Part shown: piece after piece, positions 17,286 to 26,115 of the stretch
How the letters are laid out: the number at the start of each line of letters is the position of its first letter
How positions within the stretch are numbered: position 1 is the first letter of the stretch
Source: Candidatus Humimonas hydrogenitrophica
Lineage (GTDB): Bacteria > Gemmatimonadota > Gemmatimonadetes > Palauibacterales > Palauibacteraceae
Length of the DNA: 64,000 nt
Direction of reading: 5' to 3'
NCBI GenBank assembly: GCA_947581615.1
Contig: CANPVD010000097.1
Coordinates: 45,187 to 109,186, forward strand
Position numbers and translations under genes: made by a program
The notes under the pieces: generated by a model
What the model was told of the DNA's origin: nothing
The model's input: only the letters and a program-made list of their open reading frames with translations
Databases searched by the model: none

Positions 17286-19211
17286 ATGGGCCAGGACGTC
17301 AGCGAAGTCACGGGCGGAGGCGAGGGCCTTCGCCGCTTCACCCGACACCTGCTCCGCGACATGGAGGCCCTCGAGACCCTCCTGGAGAGCGACCTGGTGG
17401 AGCGCGGCCTCAGCCGAATCGGCGTCGAGCAGGAGGCCTTCCTGGTCGATCGGCACTGGCGCCCCGCGCCGGTGTCCGATGCCGTGCTCGAGGCGGTGGA
17501 TGATCCGCGCGTCGTCCCCGAGCTCGCTCGCTTCAACATCGAGTTCAACGCCGAGCCACTCCCGTTCGAAGGAGACTGCCTGCGCCGCCTGCACGAGCGG
17601 ATGCGGGCGCTGATCGGGGAGATCCACCGTGCCGCCCACGAGGCGGGGGCCGAGGTGCTGCTCACCGGCATCCTGCCGACCATCAAGCGCTCCGACCTGA
17701 CCCTGGAGGCGATGACGCCCCGGGAGCGCTATCGGCTCCTGAACGAGACGCTCACCCGGCTGCAGAAGGGTGCGTTCGAGTTCTACATCCGGGGGCCGGA
17801 TGAGCTGCAGCTCCGGCACGACTCGATGATGGTGGAGGCGGCCAACACCAGCTTCCAGATCCACTTCCAGGTCGACCCGGAGAGCTTCGCACGCCTGTAC
17901 AACGTGGCCCAGGCCGTGGCGGGTCCCGTGCTGGCCGTATCCGCCAACTCACCGCTCCTGTTCGGGAAGCGGCTGTGGATGGAGACCCGCATCGCCCTGT
18001 TCCAGCAATCGGTGGACACCCGCAAGGGCAAGCCGGACCTGCGGGAGATTCCCCCGCGCGTCACCTTCGGCAGTCGGTGGGTGGACCGTTCGGTCCTCGA
18101 AATCTTCCGCGAGGACATCTCGCGCTTCAAGTCGCTGTTCGGGACGGAGGTCGAGGAGGACCCGTTCGAGGCGATCGAGGCCGGCCGGGCCCCGGCCCTC
18201 GAGGCCCTGACTCTGCACAACGGGACCGTGTATCGCTGGAACCGGCCGTGCTACGGCCTCTCGGGCAACGGCCGGGCCCACCTTCGGATCGAGAACCGCA
18301 TCCTGCCCTCAGGACCCACCCTGGTGGACGAGATCGCCAACGCGGCCCTGTGGTTCGGGCTGCTGAGGAGCGTGCCGGAGGAGTACGGGGACATCAGCCG
18401 GATCATGGACTTCCACGACGCCCGGGGCAACTTCATCGCGGCCGCCAAGCTGGGCATCGGCGCCGACCTGGCCTGGCCCGGCGGCGGGGGGGGCGCGGAC
18501 GAGCTCATGCGCGACCGACTCCTCCCGATGGCTCGCGAGGGGCTGCGGGAGGCGGGCATCGACGCCGACGACGTGGACCGGTATCTGGGCGCCATCGCAC
18601 AGCGCGTGGAGCGGAAGCGCACGGGCGCCTCCTGGCTCCTCGAGTCACTCGGCGGCATGGGCGGGGAGGGTACGTCCGAAGAGCGCCTGCGGGCCCTGAC
18701 GGGCGCCATCTCGGCGCGGCAACGGCCCGACACGCCGGTGGCCGGGTGGGAGCCCGCGACCCTCGAGGAGGGAGGGGGTTGGCAGTCCGGCTTCCAGCGA
18801 CTCGAGGACTTCATGACCACCGACTTGCTCACGGTGAACGAGCACGAAGCGGTGGAGCTTGTGGCTAACCTGATGGTGTGGCACAAGATACGATACGTGC
18901 CCGTCGAGGACGACGATCACCGCCTCGTGGGGCTCGTCACGGACCGCACCCTGCTACGCTTCCTGACCGGGGACGGCTACCGGCGAGCCGAGGGCTCGGT
19001 CGCGGTGTCGGACGTCATGCACGAGGAACTGATCACGGCCTCGCCCGACACGCCGACGCTGGACGCCGTCCAGCTCATGCGGGGCGCCGGCGTGGCCTGC
19101 CTCCCCGTCGTCCACGACGGGCGGCTGGTCGGCCTGGTGACGGAGCGCGACTTCCTGGGGGTGGCGGGCCAGCTCCTGGAGAGCGGCCTCGAGGTCGACG
19201 AGGCGAGTTGA
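17286..19211 (+). CDS. GCS2-family carboxylate-amine ligase fused to a CBS-domain pair
   Basis: The N-terminal 420 residues or so belong to glutamate-cysteine ligase family 2 (ATP-dependent, ATP-grasp-like glutamine synthetase fold): GVEQEAFLVD metal site near the start, FNIEFNAEPL, FEFYIRGPDELQLRHDSMM, NTSFQIHFQV, LSGNGRAHLRIENRILPSGPT. Residues about 505-635 form two CBS motifs (FMTTDLLTVNEHEAVE, then VMHEELITASPDTPTLDAV), a Bateman module that usually binds adenosyl ligands. The fusion suggests nucleotide-regulated ligation, by inference. The substrate may be glutamate plus cysteine, but many GCS2 proteins make other amides. The start is uncertain: ATG 17286 has a weak ribosome site and GTG 17232 is in frame. 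Confidence 0.88.
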   Translation: MGQDVSEVTGGGEGLRRFTRHLLRDMEALETLLESDLVERGLSRIGVEQEAFLVDRHWRPAPVSDAVLEAVDDPRVVPELARFNIEFNAEPLPFEGDCLRRLHERMRALIGEIHRAAHEAGAEVLLTGILPTIKRSDLTLEAMTPRERYRLLNETLTRLQKGAFEFYIRGPDELQLRHDSMMVEAANTSFQIHFQVDPESFARLYNVAQAVAGPVLAVSANSPLLFGKRLWMETRIALFQQSVDTRKGKPDLREIPPRVTFGSRWVDRSVLEIFREDISRFKSLFGTEVEEDPFEAIEAGRAPALEALTLHNGTVYRWNRPCYGLSGNGRAHLRIENRILPSGPTLVDEIANAALWFGLLRSVPEEYGDISRIMDFHDARGNFIAAAKLGIGADLAWPGGGGGADELMRDRLLPMAREGLREAGIDADDVDRYLGAIAQRVERKRTGASWLLESLGGMGGEGTSEERLRALTGAISARQRPDTPVAGWEPATLEEGGGWQSGFQRLEDFMTTDLLTVNEHEAVELVANLMVWHKIRYVPVEDDDHRLVGLVTDRTLLRFLTGDGYRRAEGSVAVSDVMHEELITASPDTPTLDAVQLMRGAGVACLPVVHDGRLVGLVTERDFLGVAGQLLESGLEVDEAS

Positions 19212-19278
19212 GCCCCGGCCCGGGTGGCGCACGGAAGAGCGTGATCCGGCGGCCCCGTCGTACGACCGCTGTCCCAGC

Positions 19279-20535
19279 TCAGAAGCCGCGCAGCTCGATC
19301 GCCTCCCGCACCCGGGAGACGGCCAGATCGTAGGCCGCCAGCCGGTAGTCGACCCCCTCCTCCCGGGCCCGGCTGCTCACTTCCCGCCAGGCCCGCCCCA
19401 GGATCCGCTCCAGGTCACCGTTGACGCGCTCGACGTCCCAGCGCATGCGCTCGCGGTTCTGAACCCATTCCAGGTAGGAGACGATCACACCGCCCGCGTT
19501 GGCCACGATGTCCGGGATTACGGTCACGTGTCGCCCGACCAGGAGGGCGTGCGCCTCGCAGGTGGAAGGCAGGTTGGCGGCCTCGACGACCATGGCGGCT
19601 CGAACCTCTCCGGCGTTCCCTCCGTGAAGCACGCCCTCGATGGCGGCCGGGATGAGGATGTCCACATCCAGGGTGAGCAGCTCGTCGTTGGCAAGGGGCT
19701 CCCCGGGTGCCCCGGCCTCGGCGATCGGCTGATCCCGGTCACGAGCCCGAGCCTCGAACAGCGCGTCGACATCGAGTCCTTCCTCGCGATACAAGCCCCC
19801 GTGCACATCGCTGACCGCGACGACCCGCGCGCCGAGCCCGGCCAGAAATCTGGCGGCGTGGCTGCCCACGTTCCCGAAGCCCTGGATCGCCACCGAGGCG
19901 CCCTCCAGCTCCAGTCCCTCCTCCTCGCAGGCCCATGCCGTGACCATCGACACGCCCCGCCCCGTGGCCTCGGTGCGGCCGAGGGAGCCGCCGAGCTGGA
20001 TCGGCTTCCCGGTCACCACGCCGGGCTCGTAGCCGTGCCGGACGGCGTAGGCGTCGAAGATCCATGCCATCTGCGGGGCCCCGGTGCCCACGTCCGGCGC
20101 CGGAATGTCGCGGTTCGGGCCGATGACCTCGTCCATCTTCTCGGTGAAGCGCTTCGTCAGCGTCTCCAGCTCCGCCTTCGTGAGCTCGTGCGGGTCGCAG
20201 TCGATGCCGCCCTTGGCGCCTCCGAAGGGGATGTCCGCGACGGCGGTCTTCCAGGTCATCACCGCCGCTAGGGCCCGGAAGTGGTCCATGTCGACCGAGG
20301 GGTGGAACCGGAGACCGCCCTTGAAGGGCCCGCGGGCGTTGTCGTGCTGGACCCGATAGCCGGAATACACGCGGAGTTCTCCGTCGTCGCGGACCAGCGG
20401 CAGCTCGACCATCACCTCGCGGTAGGGGCCGCGCAGCAGCTGGCGCATGGCCGGCGCCAGCTCCAGCCGATCCATGGCCGCATCGAGAAAGGTGTCGCTG
20501 CACTCCAGCGGCGAATGTATCCCGCGGTCAGGCAT
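19279..20535 (-). CDS. gdhA: Glutamate dehydrogenase (Glu/Leu/Phe/Val dehydrogenase family)
   Basis: This interconverts glutamate and 2-oxoglutarate plus ammonia with NAD(P). It has 418 residues, the normal size for the hexameric enzyme. The substrate site is intact: RVQHDNARGPFKGGLRFHP, the catalytic-Lys segment PFGGAKGGIDCDP, and APDVGTGAPQMAWI. The Rossmann dinucleotide motif is VAIQGFGNVGSHAARFL, followed by VVAVSDVHGG where the Asp after the second strand favours NAD over NADP. GAGGAG precedes the ATG. It is the last gene of the long minus-strand array, 51 bases after lnt, and converges with the GCS2-CBS gene 67 bases away. Confidence 0.96.
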   Translation of the reverse strand: MPDRGIHSPLECSDTFLDAAMDRLELAPAMRQLLRGPYREVMVELPLVRDDGELRVYSGYRVQHDNARGPFKGGLRFHPSVDMDHFRALAAVMTWKTAVADIPFGGAKGGIDCDPHELTKAELETLTKRFTEKMDEVIGPNRDIPAPDVGTGAPQMAWIFDAYAVRHGYEPGVVTGKPIQLGGSLGRTEATGRGVSMVTAWACEEEGLELEGASVAIQGFGNVGSHAARFLAGLGARVVAVSDVHGGLYREEGLDVDALFEARARDRDQPIAEAGAPGEPLANDELLTLDVDILIPAAIEGVLHGGNAGEVRAAMVVEAANLPSTCEAHALLVGRHVTVIPDIVANAGGVIVSYLEWVQNRERMRWDVERVNGDLERILGRAWREVSSRAREEGVDYRLAAYDLAVSRVREAIELRGF

Positions 20536-20586
20536 GGGCCAGGGCTCCTCGTCGTGGCGGAATCGTCCTGCGAACTCGCGGCGGGC

Positions 20587-22344
20587 TCAACCGTCCGTGT
20601 CCGTGCGAGGGGGAGCGTCGGGGCGGTCCGGCGCGCCGGGGCGCGGGCGTTCCGCCGAGAGCGCCCCTCCGGACCGGCGGCCCCTCCACAGCGCGGCCAG
20701 CACGGCCGCCAGCGCCGCCAGCGCCGCGGCCCACCCGACCACGTCTCCCCAGCGGTCGTACAGGGTCCGGCCGTCGGTGGTGAGCACGGTGCCGCGGAAG
20801 GCGGCGCGGGTGAACAGGGCCGTCGGGTGGCTCACCCTCCCCAGGGGGTCCACGATCTCGGAGATGCCGGTATTGGCCGACCGGACCGCTCCCATGCGGC
20901 TCTCGATGGACCGCATCACGAGGTGCGCCGGGTGCTGCCACAGGGCGCTGGTCCGGCTCCACCAGGGCTTGGCGCGCCCGAACCAGGCGTCGTTCGTGAT
21001 GTTGACCAGGAAGTCGGCGCCCTCGTTCCTGTACAGCCGGGCGCGCTGGGCGAACACGTCCTCGTAGCAGATCAGCACGCCGAAGCGCCCGCCGTCCGAG
21101 CGGAACACGGGCGCGTTCTCCCCGCGGGAGAACCACCCGAAGTACTGCAACCGGTCCAGCCACGCCGGAGGGATGAACGGGACCCGCTCCACGACCGGCA
21201 CCAGGTAGTGCTTGTCGTAGCGGCCGATGAGCCGACCTGCGGTGTCGGTGAGGAAGGCCGAGTTGTACAGGGCATACCGGGCGTGTTTCAGGTCCTTCGT
21301 ACCGAACGCCCCATACAGGATGCGGGCGTCGAGGCCCCGCGCCACCCGCTGCACGGCGCGAGCGATGTCGGTGCGGCCCGGCCAGCCCACCGACGGGATG
21401 CGCTCGATTCGGACCGGGAACACGCCCTCCGGCAGCACGACGAGTTGTACACTGTCCGCGTGCGGCAGGAGGCTGTCGGCCGACAGACGGTAGAAGGCCG
21501 TCATGCCGGAATCCGTGGCGGCGTCGGACTTCATCTTCACGTCCTCCGGCACGTCGGGCTGGATGATCCCGACCCGGGCGGCCGGCCGCAGGTCGAGCGT
21601 CGACCAGCGGACGAGCGAGTAGCCGATCGGCAGCGACACCGCCATCACGAGACCGAGTAGCGGCCCGCGCAGCCGCCGGCGCGGGCCCGTCAGGGCGCCC
21701 TCGGCTTCCGATCCCGCCCTCCGGCCCGCGGTGGCCGAAGCGCGTCCTCCCGGCCCCGCCACGGGGGACCGCCACGCCAGCCACACCTCGGCCCCCAGCC
21801 CTCCGACGAGGGCGAGCCAGAAGGACACGCCGAGGGAGCCCACCAGGTCGGCAGAGCCCACGAGGCGGGGCGTGGTGGCCAGCGAGTCCCCCAGCTGCAT
21901 CCAGGGGAAGGAGACGGGTCCCAGGTGGCCGCGCAGCCACTCCAGGGCCGTCCAGAACACGGGCAGGAGCAGCCACACCGGCCAGCCCAGCCGGCCCCGG
22001 ACCAGGCGCATGGCCTCGGAGCCGGCCGCCAGGAAGGTCGACAGGATCAGCACCGGCAGCACGAAGGCGAGGATGGCGAGGGGCGTATAGTAGATCAGCG
22101 AGGTGAGCAGCCAGTAGAACACCAGCGTGTAGTAGATCAGCCCCAGGAAGAAGCCGCCGCGCAGGGCTTCCCTCCGGCCCTGCTCGTCGCTCTCCGGCAG
22201 CCCCGCCACCCAGACCGCGAACGGCACCAGCGCCAGAAAGGAGGGGATGACGAGGTGGAAGGGCGGGAAGGCGACCCCCAGCAGGACGCCGCTGAGGAGG
22301 AGGGGCCCGGGCCGGCGTGGGATGCGGGGGAGGCGGAGCCTCAC
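20587..22344 (-). CDS. lnt: Apolipoprotein N-acyltransferase
   Basis: Lnt adds the third acyl chain to the N-terminal Cys of lipoproteins in the inner membrane. The start is GTG at 22344, whose GTGA overlaps the stop of the Gfo/Idh gene by four bases and which has GAGG seven bases upstream; this gives 585 residues. The first 230 residues hold the transmembrane helices (PGPLLLSGVLLGVAFPPF, LEWLRGHLGPVSFPW). The nitrilase domain follows with the catalytic triad in context: Glu in LPEGVFPV (near 305), Lys in YDKHYLVPVVERVPF (near 378) and Cys in LICYEDVF (near 425). A last transmembrane helix is near the C-terminus. Substrates in this window include Pal, SusD and the SpoIID-like lipoprotein. Confidence 0.95.
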   Translation of the reverse strand: MRLRLPRIPRRPGPLLLSGVLLGVAFPPFHLVIPSFLALVPFAVWVAGLPESDEQGRREALRGGFFLGLIYYTLVFYWLLTSLIYYTPLAILAFVLPVLILSTFLAAGSEAMRLVRGRLGWPVWLLLPVFWTALEWLRGHLGPVSFPWMQLGDSLATTPRLVGSADLVGSLGVSFWLALVGGLGAEVWLAWRSPVAGPGGRASATAGRRAGSEAEGALTGPRRRLRGPLLGLVMAVSLPIGYSLVRWSTLDLRPAARVGIIQPDVPEDVKMKSDAATDSGMTAFYRLSADSLLPHADSVQLVVLPEGVFPVRIERIPSVGWPGRTDIARAVQRVARGLDARILYGAFGTKDLKHARYALYNSAFLTDTAGRLIGRYDKHYLVPVVERVPFIPPAWLDRLQYFGWFSRGENAPVFRSDGGRFGVLICYEDVFAQRARLYRNEGADFLVNITNDAWFGRAKPWWSRTSALWQHPAHLVMRSIESRMGAVRSANTGISEIVDPLGRVSHPTALFTRAAFRGTVLTTDGRTLYDRWGDVVGWAAALAALAAVLAALWRGRRSGGALSAERPRPGAPDRPDAPPRTDTDG

Positions 22345-23342
22345 ACCTCCACCTCGCGCTGCTCCTCGACCGACCGATAACAGGCTTCGAGCACCTCGAG
22401 CAGGTGGACCTGGTCGACGGCCGGATCGCGGGGTCGCTCGCCCCGGACCCGGCGGAGGAAATACGCCCACTCCTGGCGGTAGGCGGTCGTGTACAGACCG
22501 CCCGGACTGACGTCCAGCGGCGGGGTCACGTCCGTGAGTCCGGTCTCGAGCTCCTTCATCACCCGGAAGGGGGAGGTCGAGGCGGATCCCAGGGTGCCGA
22601 GCGCGTAGAGGGAGTGGCGGTCTCGCTCCTCCATGAGTTCCCAGGTCACCTCCAGGCTCACCGTGCGCCCCCCCTCGACGGACATGAACACGGCGGCCGA
22701 GTCCTCGACCTCGTCCCGAAGGTGCACCCGGGCGCTCGCCCGTTCGACGCGCGGGAAGCCCAGCAGCCACAGCGCCAGGTCGATGGCCTGGACGCCCAGA
22801 TCCATGAGCACGCCGCCTCCCGCGCGGCGTGCCTGGCGGCGCCAGCCGCGCCTGGGACGGCGCATCCTGTGGTTGAGCCACGAGGTGCGGGTGAAGAACA
22901 CGTCGCCCAGCTCCCCGCTGGCCACGAACTGGCGAATGGCCCGCGTGTCGTAACGGAAGCGCTGGTTGAGGGCCACCATGAGTTGGCGCTCGGCCCTCTC
23001 CGACGCCTCGATCATGCGGGTCGCCGACGCACTCGTCGTGGACAGGGGGCGCTCGCACATCACGTGCAGCCCCATCTCCAGGCATGCGACGGAGACTTCC
23101 TCGTGCACGTCGTTGGGCGTGCATACCACGACGGCGTCGAGGCCGTCGATGGCCTCCAGCTCACCGTGGTCCTGCAGCACCGTCGGAACTCCGAAGCGCT
23201 CGGCAATGGTGGACGCCTTGTCGCGATGAGGATCCACCAGCGCCACGACCTCGAGATCGGGGAGCCTGCGCAGGATGGGCAGGTGTACGACCTGGGCGAC
23301 GCCTCCGGCTCCGATCACCGCCACACGAACATCTCTCGCCAT
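22341..23342 (-). CDS. Gfo/Idh/MocA-family oxidoreductase with ERP in place of EKP
   Basis: This is an NAD(P)-dependent oxidoreductase-type protein of 333 residues, starting at ATG 23342 with GGGAGG upstream. The Rossmann domain begins VAVIGAGGVAQVVHLPIL and continues VVALVDPHRDKA and VVVCTPNDVH. The family motif EKP, whose Lys is catalytic in characterised members, reads CERPLS here (Glu97-Arg98-Pro99). The C-terminal substrate domain is intact in outline (FRYDTRAIRQFVASGELG, GGGVLMDLGVQAIDLALWLLG). The Lys-to-Arg change could mean altered or lost catalysis. It overlaps lnt by four bases, so the two are translationally coupled. Substrate unknown. Confidence 0.92.
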   Translation of the reverse strand: MARDVRVAVIGAGGVAQVVHLPILRRLPDLEVVALVDPHRDKASTIAERFGVPTVLQDHGELEAIDGLDAVVVCTPNDVHEEVSVACLEMGLHVMCERPLSTTSASATRMIEASERAERQLMVALNQRFRYDTRAIRQFVASGELGDVFFTRTSWLNHRMRRPRRGWRRQARRAGGGVLMDLGVQAIDLALWLLGFPRVERASARVHLRDEVEDSAAVFMSVEGGRTVSLEVTWELMEERDRHSLYALGTLGSASTSPFRVMKELETGLTDVTPPLDVSPGGLYTTAYRQEWAYFLRRVRGERPRDPAVDQVHLLEVLEACYRSVEEQREVEV

Positions 23343-23377
23343 GCGCGTCCTCCCTTGTGAGGGCCTCCCTCGGCCGC

Positions 23378-24808
23378 CTAGTAGGCCGTCCGGAGCTCGG
23401 CGCCCGGATAATAGGCCGCCAGAATGTGACCGTACGTCTGCCCGGCGCGGGCGCGGCCGATGGCCCCCCACTGACACATGCCGACGCCGTGGCCGTTGCC
23501 GCGCCCGCGGAGCGTCAGGCCGCCGGAGCCGGCGTCGGGCGCCGCTTCGACCCGGAACAGGGTCGAGGGGAGCACCTTCCCGTCGGGCCGGAGCAGCACG
23601 AATCGAATGTCATTGTGCTCGACCACGAAACGGCCGCCCTCCGTTCGGATCTCCAACGCGGCGACCCGGCCGCTCGGCGTCCACCCGAGCACCCTCAGCG
23701 CGGTGACTCGGTCCGTGTGCGAAACGGGAGAACCGTAGTAAGACGACAGGCCCGAGTCGAGGGCGTGCGCCAACTCCGCGGCCGTCCAGCGCACCTCCCA
23801 AACGTGGTGCGGGTCGGAAGCTCCCCAGTCTTCCCCGTTGGAGGCCGTGTCCGCGACCGACTGAAGGTAGGGCGCATCCGGGAGGTTCCAGACCTCGTCC
23901 ACCCGCGCTGTGCGCCCTCCGCCGTCCGCGTGGTAGTAGGCGCGAATCGGCCGCTCGCGCCAGGTGAGCACCTGCCCGCGCGTGCCTCGGACGGCCCGCG
24001 TCGCTTCGGGACGCTCGGCCTCGAGCCCGCCGTACACCTGGTCCTCCACGCTCCCGAACACGTCGAACCCGACGCTGTCGCGGCGGCCCAGGTTGGCCAG
24101 CGCATACGTGCGGGCGGCCACCGCCTGCGCCCGGACCGCCGCCTCCTCGTCGGGACCGCGCGGACCGATCTCGAGCGGGACGACGCCGAGCAGGTAGTCT
24201 TCGAGGCGCACGCGATTGATGAGGACCAGGCCCCGGTCGGGCAGGGCCAGCACCTCGAACCCGCCCCGGTACGTTCGGCCATCGACCCGGACCGTACCGG
24301 AATCGCGCCGGGACTCGAACAGCACGTCCTGCCGCGGTCTCGCGGTCGCGCCAGCCCGGCCTGGCCCGCCATCTCCCCGGCCCGATCCCGCGCCCGCGGC
24401 CGCCACCGGGAGGGCCTCGAGGCCGCCCGGCACGCTCCGGATCTTCCACCGCCCCGCCTCGGCCGTCAGCATCGTGCCCGTACCCAGGTCCCGGGCGCGG
24501 AGGCCGGCCTCGGCGGACACCTCGATCGAGTCGAGACCCACGGCCAGGCCGACGCGCAGGTAAGGCTGGCGACGGGGGAGGCGTGGCTCCGTCTCGCCTG
24601 TGGCGGCGCCTGCCGGAGCTCCGGGGACCACGCCGACCTCCGTACCCCCCGTGCGCGTCGTGTCCGTGGCGGGCGGCGCGGCCTCCGTTCCGCCCGGCCC
24701 CGAGGCCGGAGCCAGGCTCGCGCATCCCAGCCCGAGCAGCGCCGCCAGAAGGGCCCCGCCCCGGACTCGCCCCGACCGCGCCCGGTCAGCGGTCGGCGAG
24801 CGCGGCAT
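23378..24808 (-). CDS. SpoIID/LytB-domain lipoprotein
   Basis: SpoIID-domain proteins are peptidoglycan-acting (lytic transglycosylase or amidase-enhancer) proteins. This one has 476 residues: a signal ending in a lipobox (LLGLGCAS), a Thr/Pro/Ala-rich linker to about residue 80, then the SpoIID domain: LEDYLLGVVPLEIG, AVRAQAVAARTYALANLG, TRGQVLTWRERPIRAYYHADGGGRTA, and the C-terminal block GRGNGHGVGMCQWGA. It occurs in many non-sporulating bacteria and probably acts on denuded glycan at the cell wall. It overlaps the 3' end of hemL by 23 bases; an internal start would remove the overlap but damage the signal. Confidence 0.92.
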   Translation of the reverse strand: MPRSPTADRARSGRVRGGALLAALLGLGCASLAPASGPGGTEAAPPATDTTRTGGTEVGVVPGAPAGAATGETEPRLPRRQPYLRVGLAVGLDSIEVSAEAGLRARDLGTGTMLTAEAGRWKIRSVPGGLEALPVAAAGAGSGRGDGGPGRAGATARPRQDVLFESRRDSGTVRVDGRTYRGGFEVLALPDRGLVLINRVRLEDYLLGVVPLEIGPRGPDEEAAVRAQAVAARTYALANLGRRDSVGFDVFGSVEDQVYGGLEAERPEATRAVRGTRGQVLTWRERPIRAYYHADGGGRTARVDEVWNLPDAPYLQSVADTASNGEDWGASDPHHVWEVRWTAAELAHALDSGLSSYYGSPVSHTDRVTALRVLGWTPSGRVAALEIRTEGGRFVVEHNDIRFVLLRPDGKVLPSTLFRVEAAPDAGSGGLTLRGRGNGHGVGMCQWGAIGRARAGQTYGHILAAYYPGAELRTAY

Positions 24809-26075
24809 CCATGGCCTGTCCGACGACCTCCAGGGTGCGGTCGATCTCCTCGTCGCCGTGGGCGGTCGACAGGAAGCCCGCTTCGAAGGCCGACGGAGCG
24901 ATGAACACGCCCCGGTCGAGACACCCGCGGAAGTAGCGGGCGAAGAACTCCGTGTCGGTCCCCCGGGCCTCCGCGTAATTGCGCACGGGCCCTTCCCGGA
25001 AGTAGACGCCCCACATCGAACCGACCGACGAGCCCGTCGCTGGCACGCCGCGCTCGCGCGCGGCCGTCACGATGCCCCGCACCAGACGGGCCGTCCGTCG
25101 CTCCAGGTCGTCGAACGGATCGTCGCGCTCCAGCACGGCCAGCTGCGCGTTGCCGCCGGCCATGGCCAGGGGATTTCCGCTCAGGGTGCCGGCCTGGTAG
25201 ACGGGGCCGACGGGGGCCACACGCTCCATGAGCTCGCGCCGGCCCCCGAAGGCGGCGACCGGGAGACCGGCGCCCAGCACCTTGCCCAGCGTGGTGAGGT
25301 CGGGCTCGATCCCCCAGCGCTCCTGGGCTCCGCCCCTCGCCACCCGGAAGCCGGTCATGACCTCGTCGAAGATGAGCAGGGCACCGTCCTCCCGGGTGAC
25401 CTCCCGGAGCCCTTCCAGGAACCCTTCCGCCGGCGGGATCAGGCCCGCGTTGCCGACCACCGGCTCGACGATCACGGCCGAGATGCGTCCCCGGTAGTTC
25501 GCGAACGCTTCGCGAACGGCCTCCAGATCGTTGTAGGGGGCGGTCACCGTGAGACCGGACAGGGCCGCCGGCACCCCCGGCGAATCGGGTAGCCCGAGGG
25601 TCGCCACCCCCGAGCCTGCCTTCACCAGGAAGGAGTCGCCGTGGCCGTGGTAGCAGCCTTCGAACTTGAGGAGGAGGTCCCGGCCGGTGATGCCCCGGGC
25701 CAGACGGACGGCCGACATGGTCGCCTCGGTGCCGCTGCTCACGAACCGGATCGTGTCGATGGACGGGAACCAGCGGACCACGCGCTCGGCCAGCTCGACC
25801 TCGCCGGGGACCGGCGTTCCGAAGCTCATCCCGCGGGCCGCGGCCTCCTGCACGGCCGCCACCACCTCCGGGTGGGCGTGCCCCAGGATGAGGGGCCCCC
25901 ACGACAGCACGTAGTCAAGGTAGCGCCGGCCCTCCGTGTCGATCAGGCAGGCTCCCTCGCCGCGCTCGGCGAAGAAAGGCACCCCGCCCACGGCGCGGAA
26001 GGCCCGCACCGGCGAGCTCACGCCGCCAGGCAGGAGGCGGAGCGCCTTCTCCCACAGACGATCGCGACCCGTCAC
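24786..26075 (-). CDS. hemL: Glutamate-1-semialdehyde 2,1-aminomutase
   Basis: This PLP enzyme makes 5-aminolevulinate, the second step of the C5 heme pathway; hemA for the first step lies at 55521. The start chosen is GTG at 26075, with GAGGTGG five bases upstream, giving 429 residues, close to the usual 426-430. With this start the PLP lysine in TTLGKVLGAG falls at position 265, the same number as in the well-known E. coli enzyme. Other signatures are LPGGVSSPVRAF, FVSSGTEATMSAVRLARG, FEGCYHGHGDSFL, LLIFDEVMTGFRVA and YQAGTLSGNPLAMAGG. An upstream ATG in the same frame would add an untypical Arg/Pro-rich head. Confidence 0.96.
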   Translation of the reverse strand: MTGRDRLWEKALRLLPGGVSSPVRAFRAVGGVPFFAERGEGACLIDTEGRRYLDYVLSWGPLILGHAHPEVVAAVQEAAARGMSFGTPVPGEVELAERVVRWFPSIDTIRFVSSGTEATMSAVRLARGITGRDLLLKFEGCYHGHGDSFLVKAGSGVATLGLPDSPGVPAALSGLTVTAPYNDLEAVREAFANYRGRISAVIVEPVVGNAGLIPPAEGFLEGLREVTREDGALLIFDEVMTGFRVARGGAQERWGIEPDLTTLGKVLGAGLPVAAFGGRRELMERVAPVGPVYQAGTLSGNPLAMAGGNAQLAVLERDDPFDDLERRTARLVRGIVTAARERGVPATGSSVGSMWGVYFREGPVRNYAEARGTDTEFFARYFRGCLDRGVFIAPSAFEAGFLSTAHGDEEIDRTLEVVGQAMDAALADR

Positions 26076-26115
26076 CGATTCCACCTCGCCCCGGGGAACC
26101 CCGCCGCTGGGCGCC

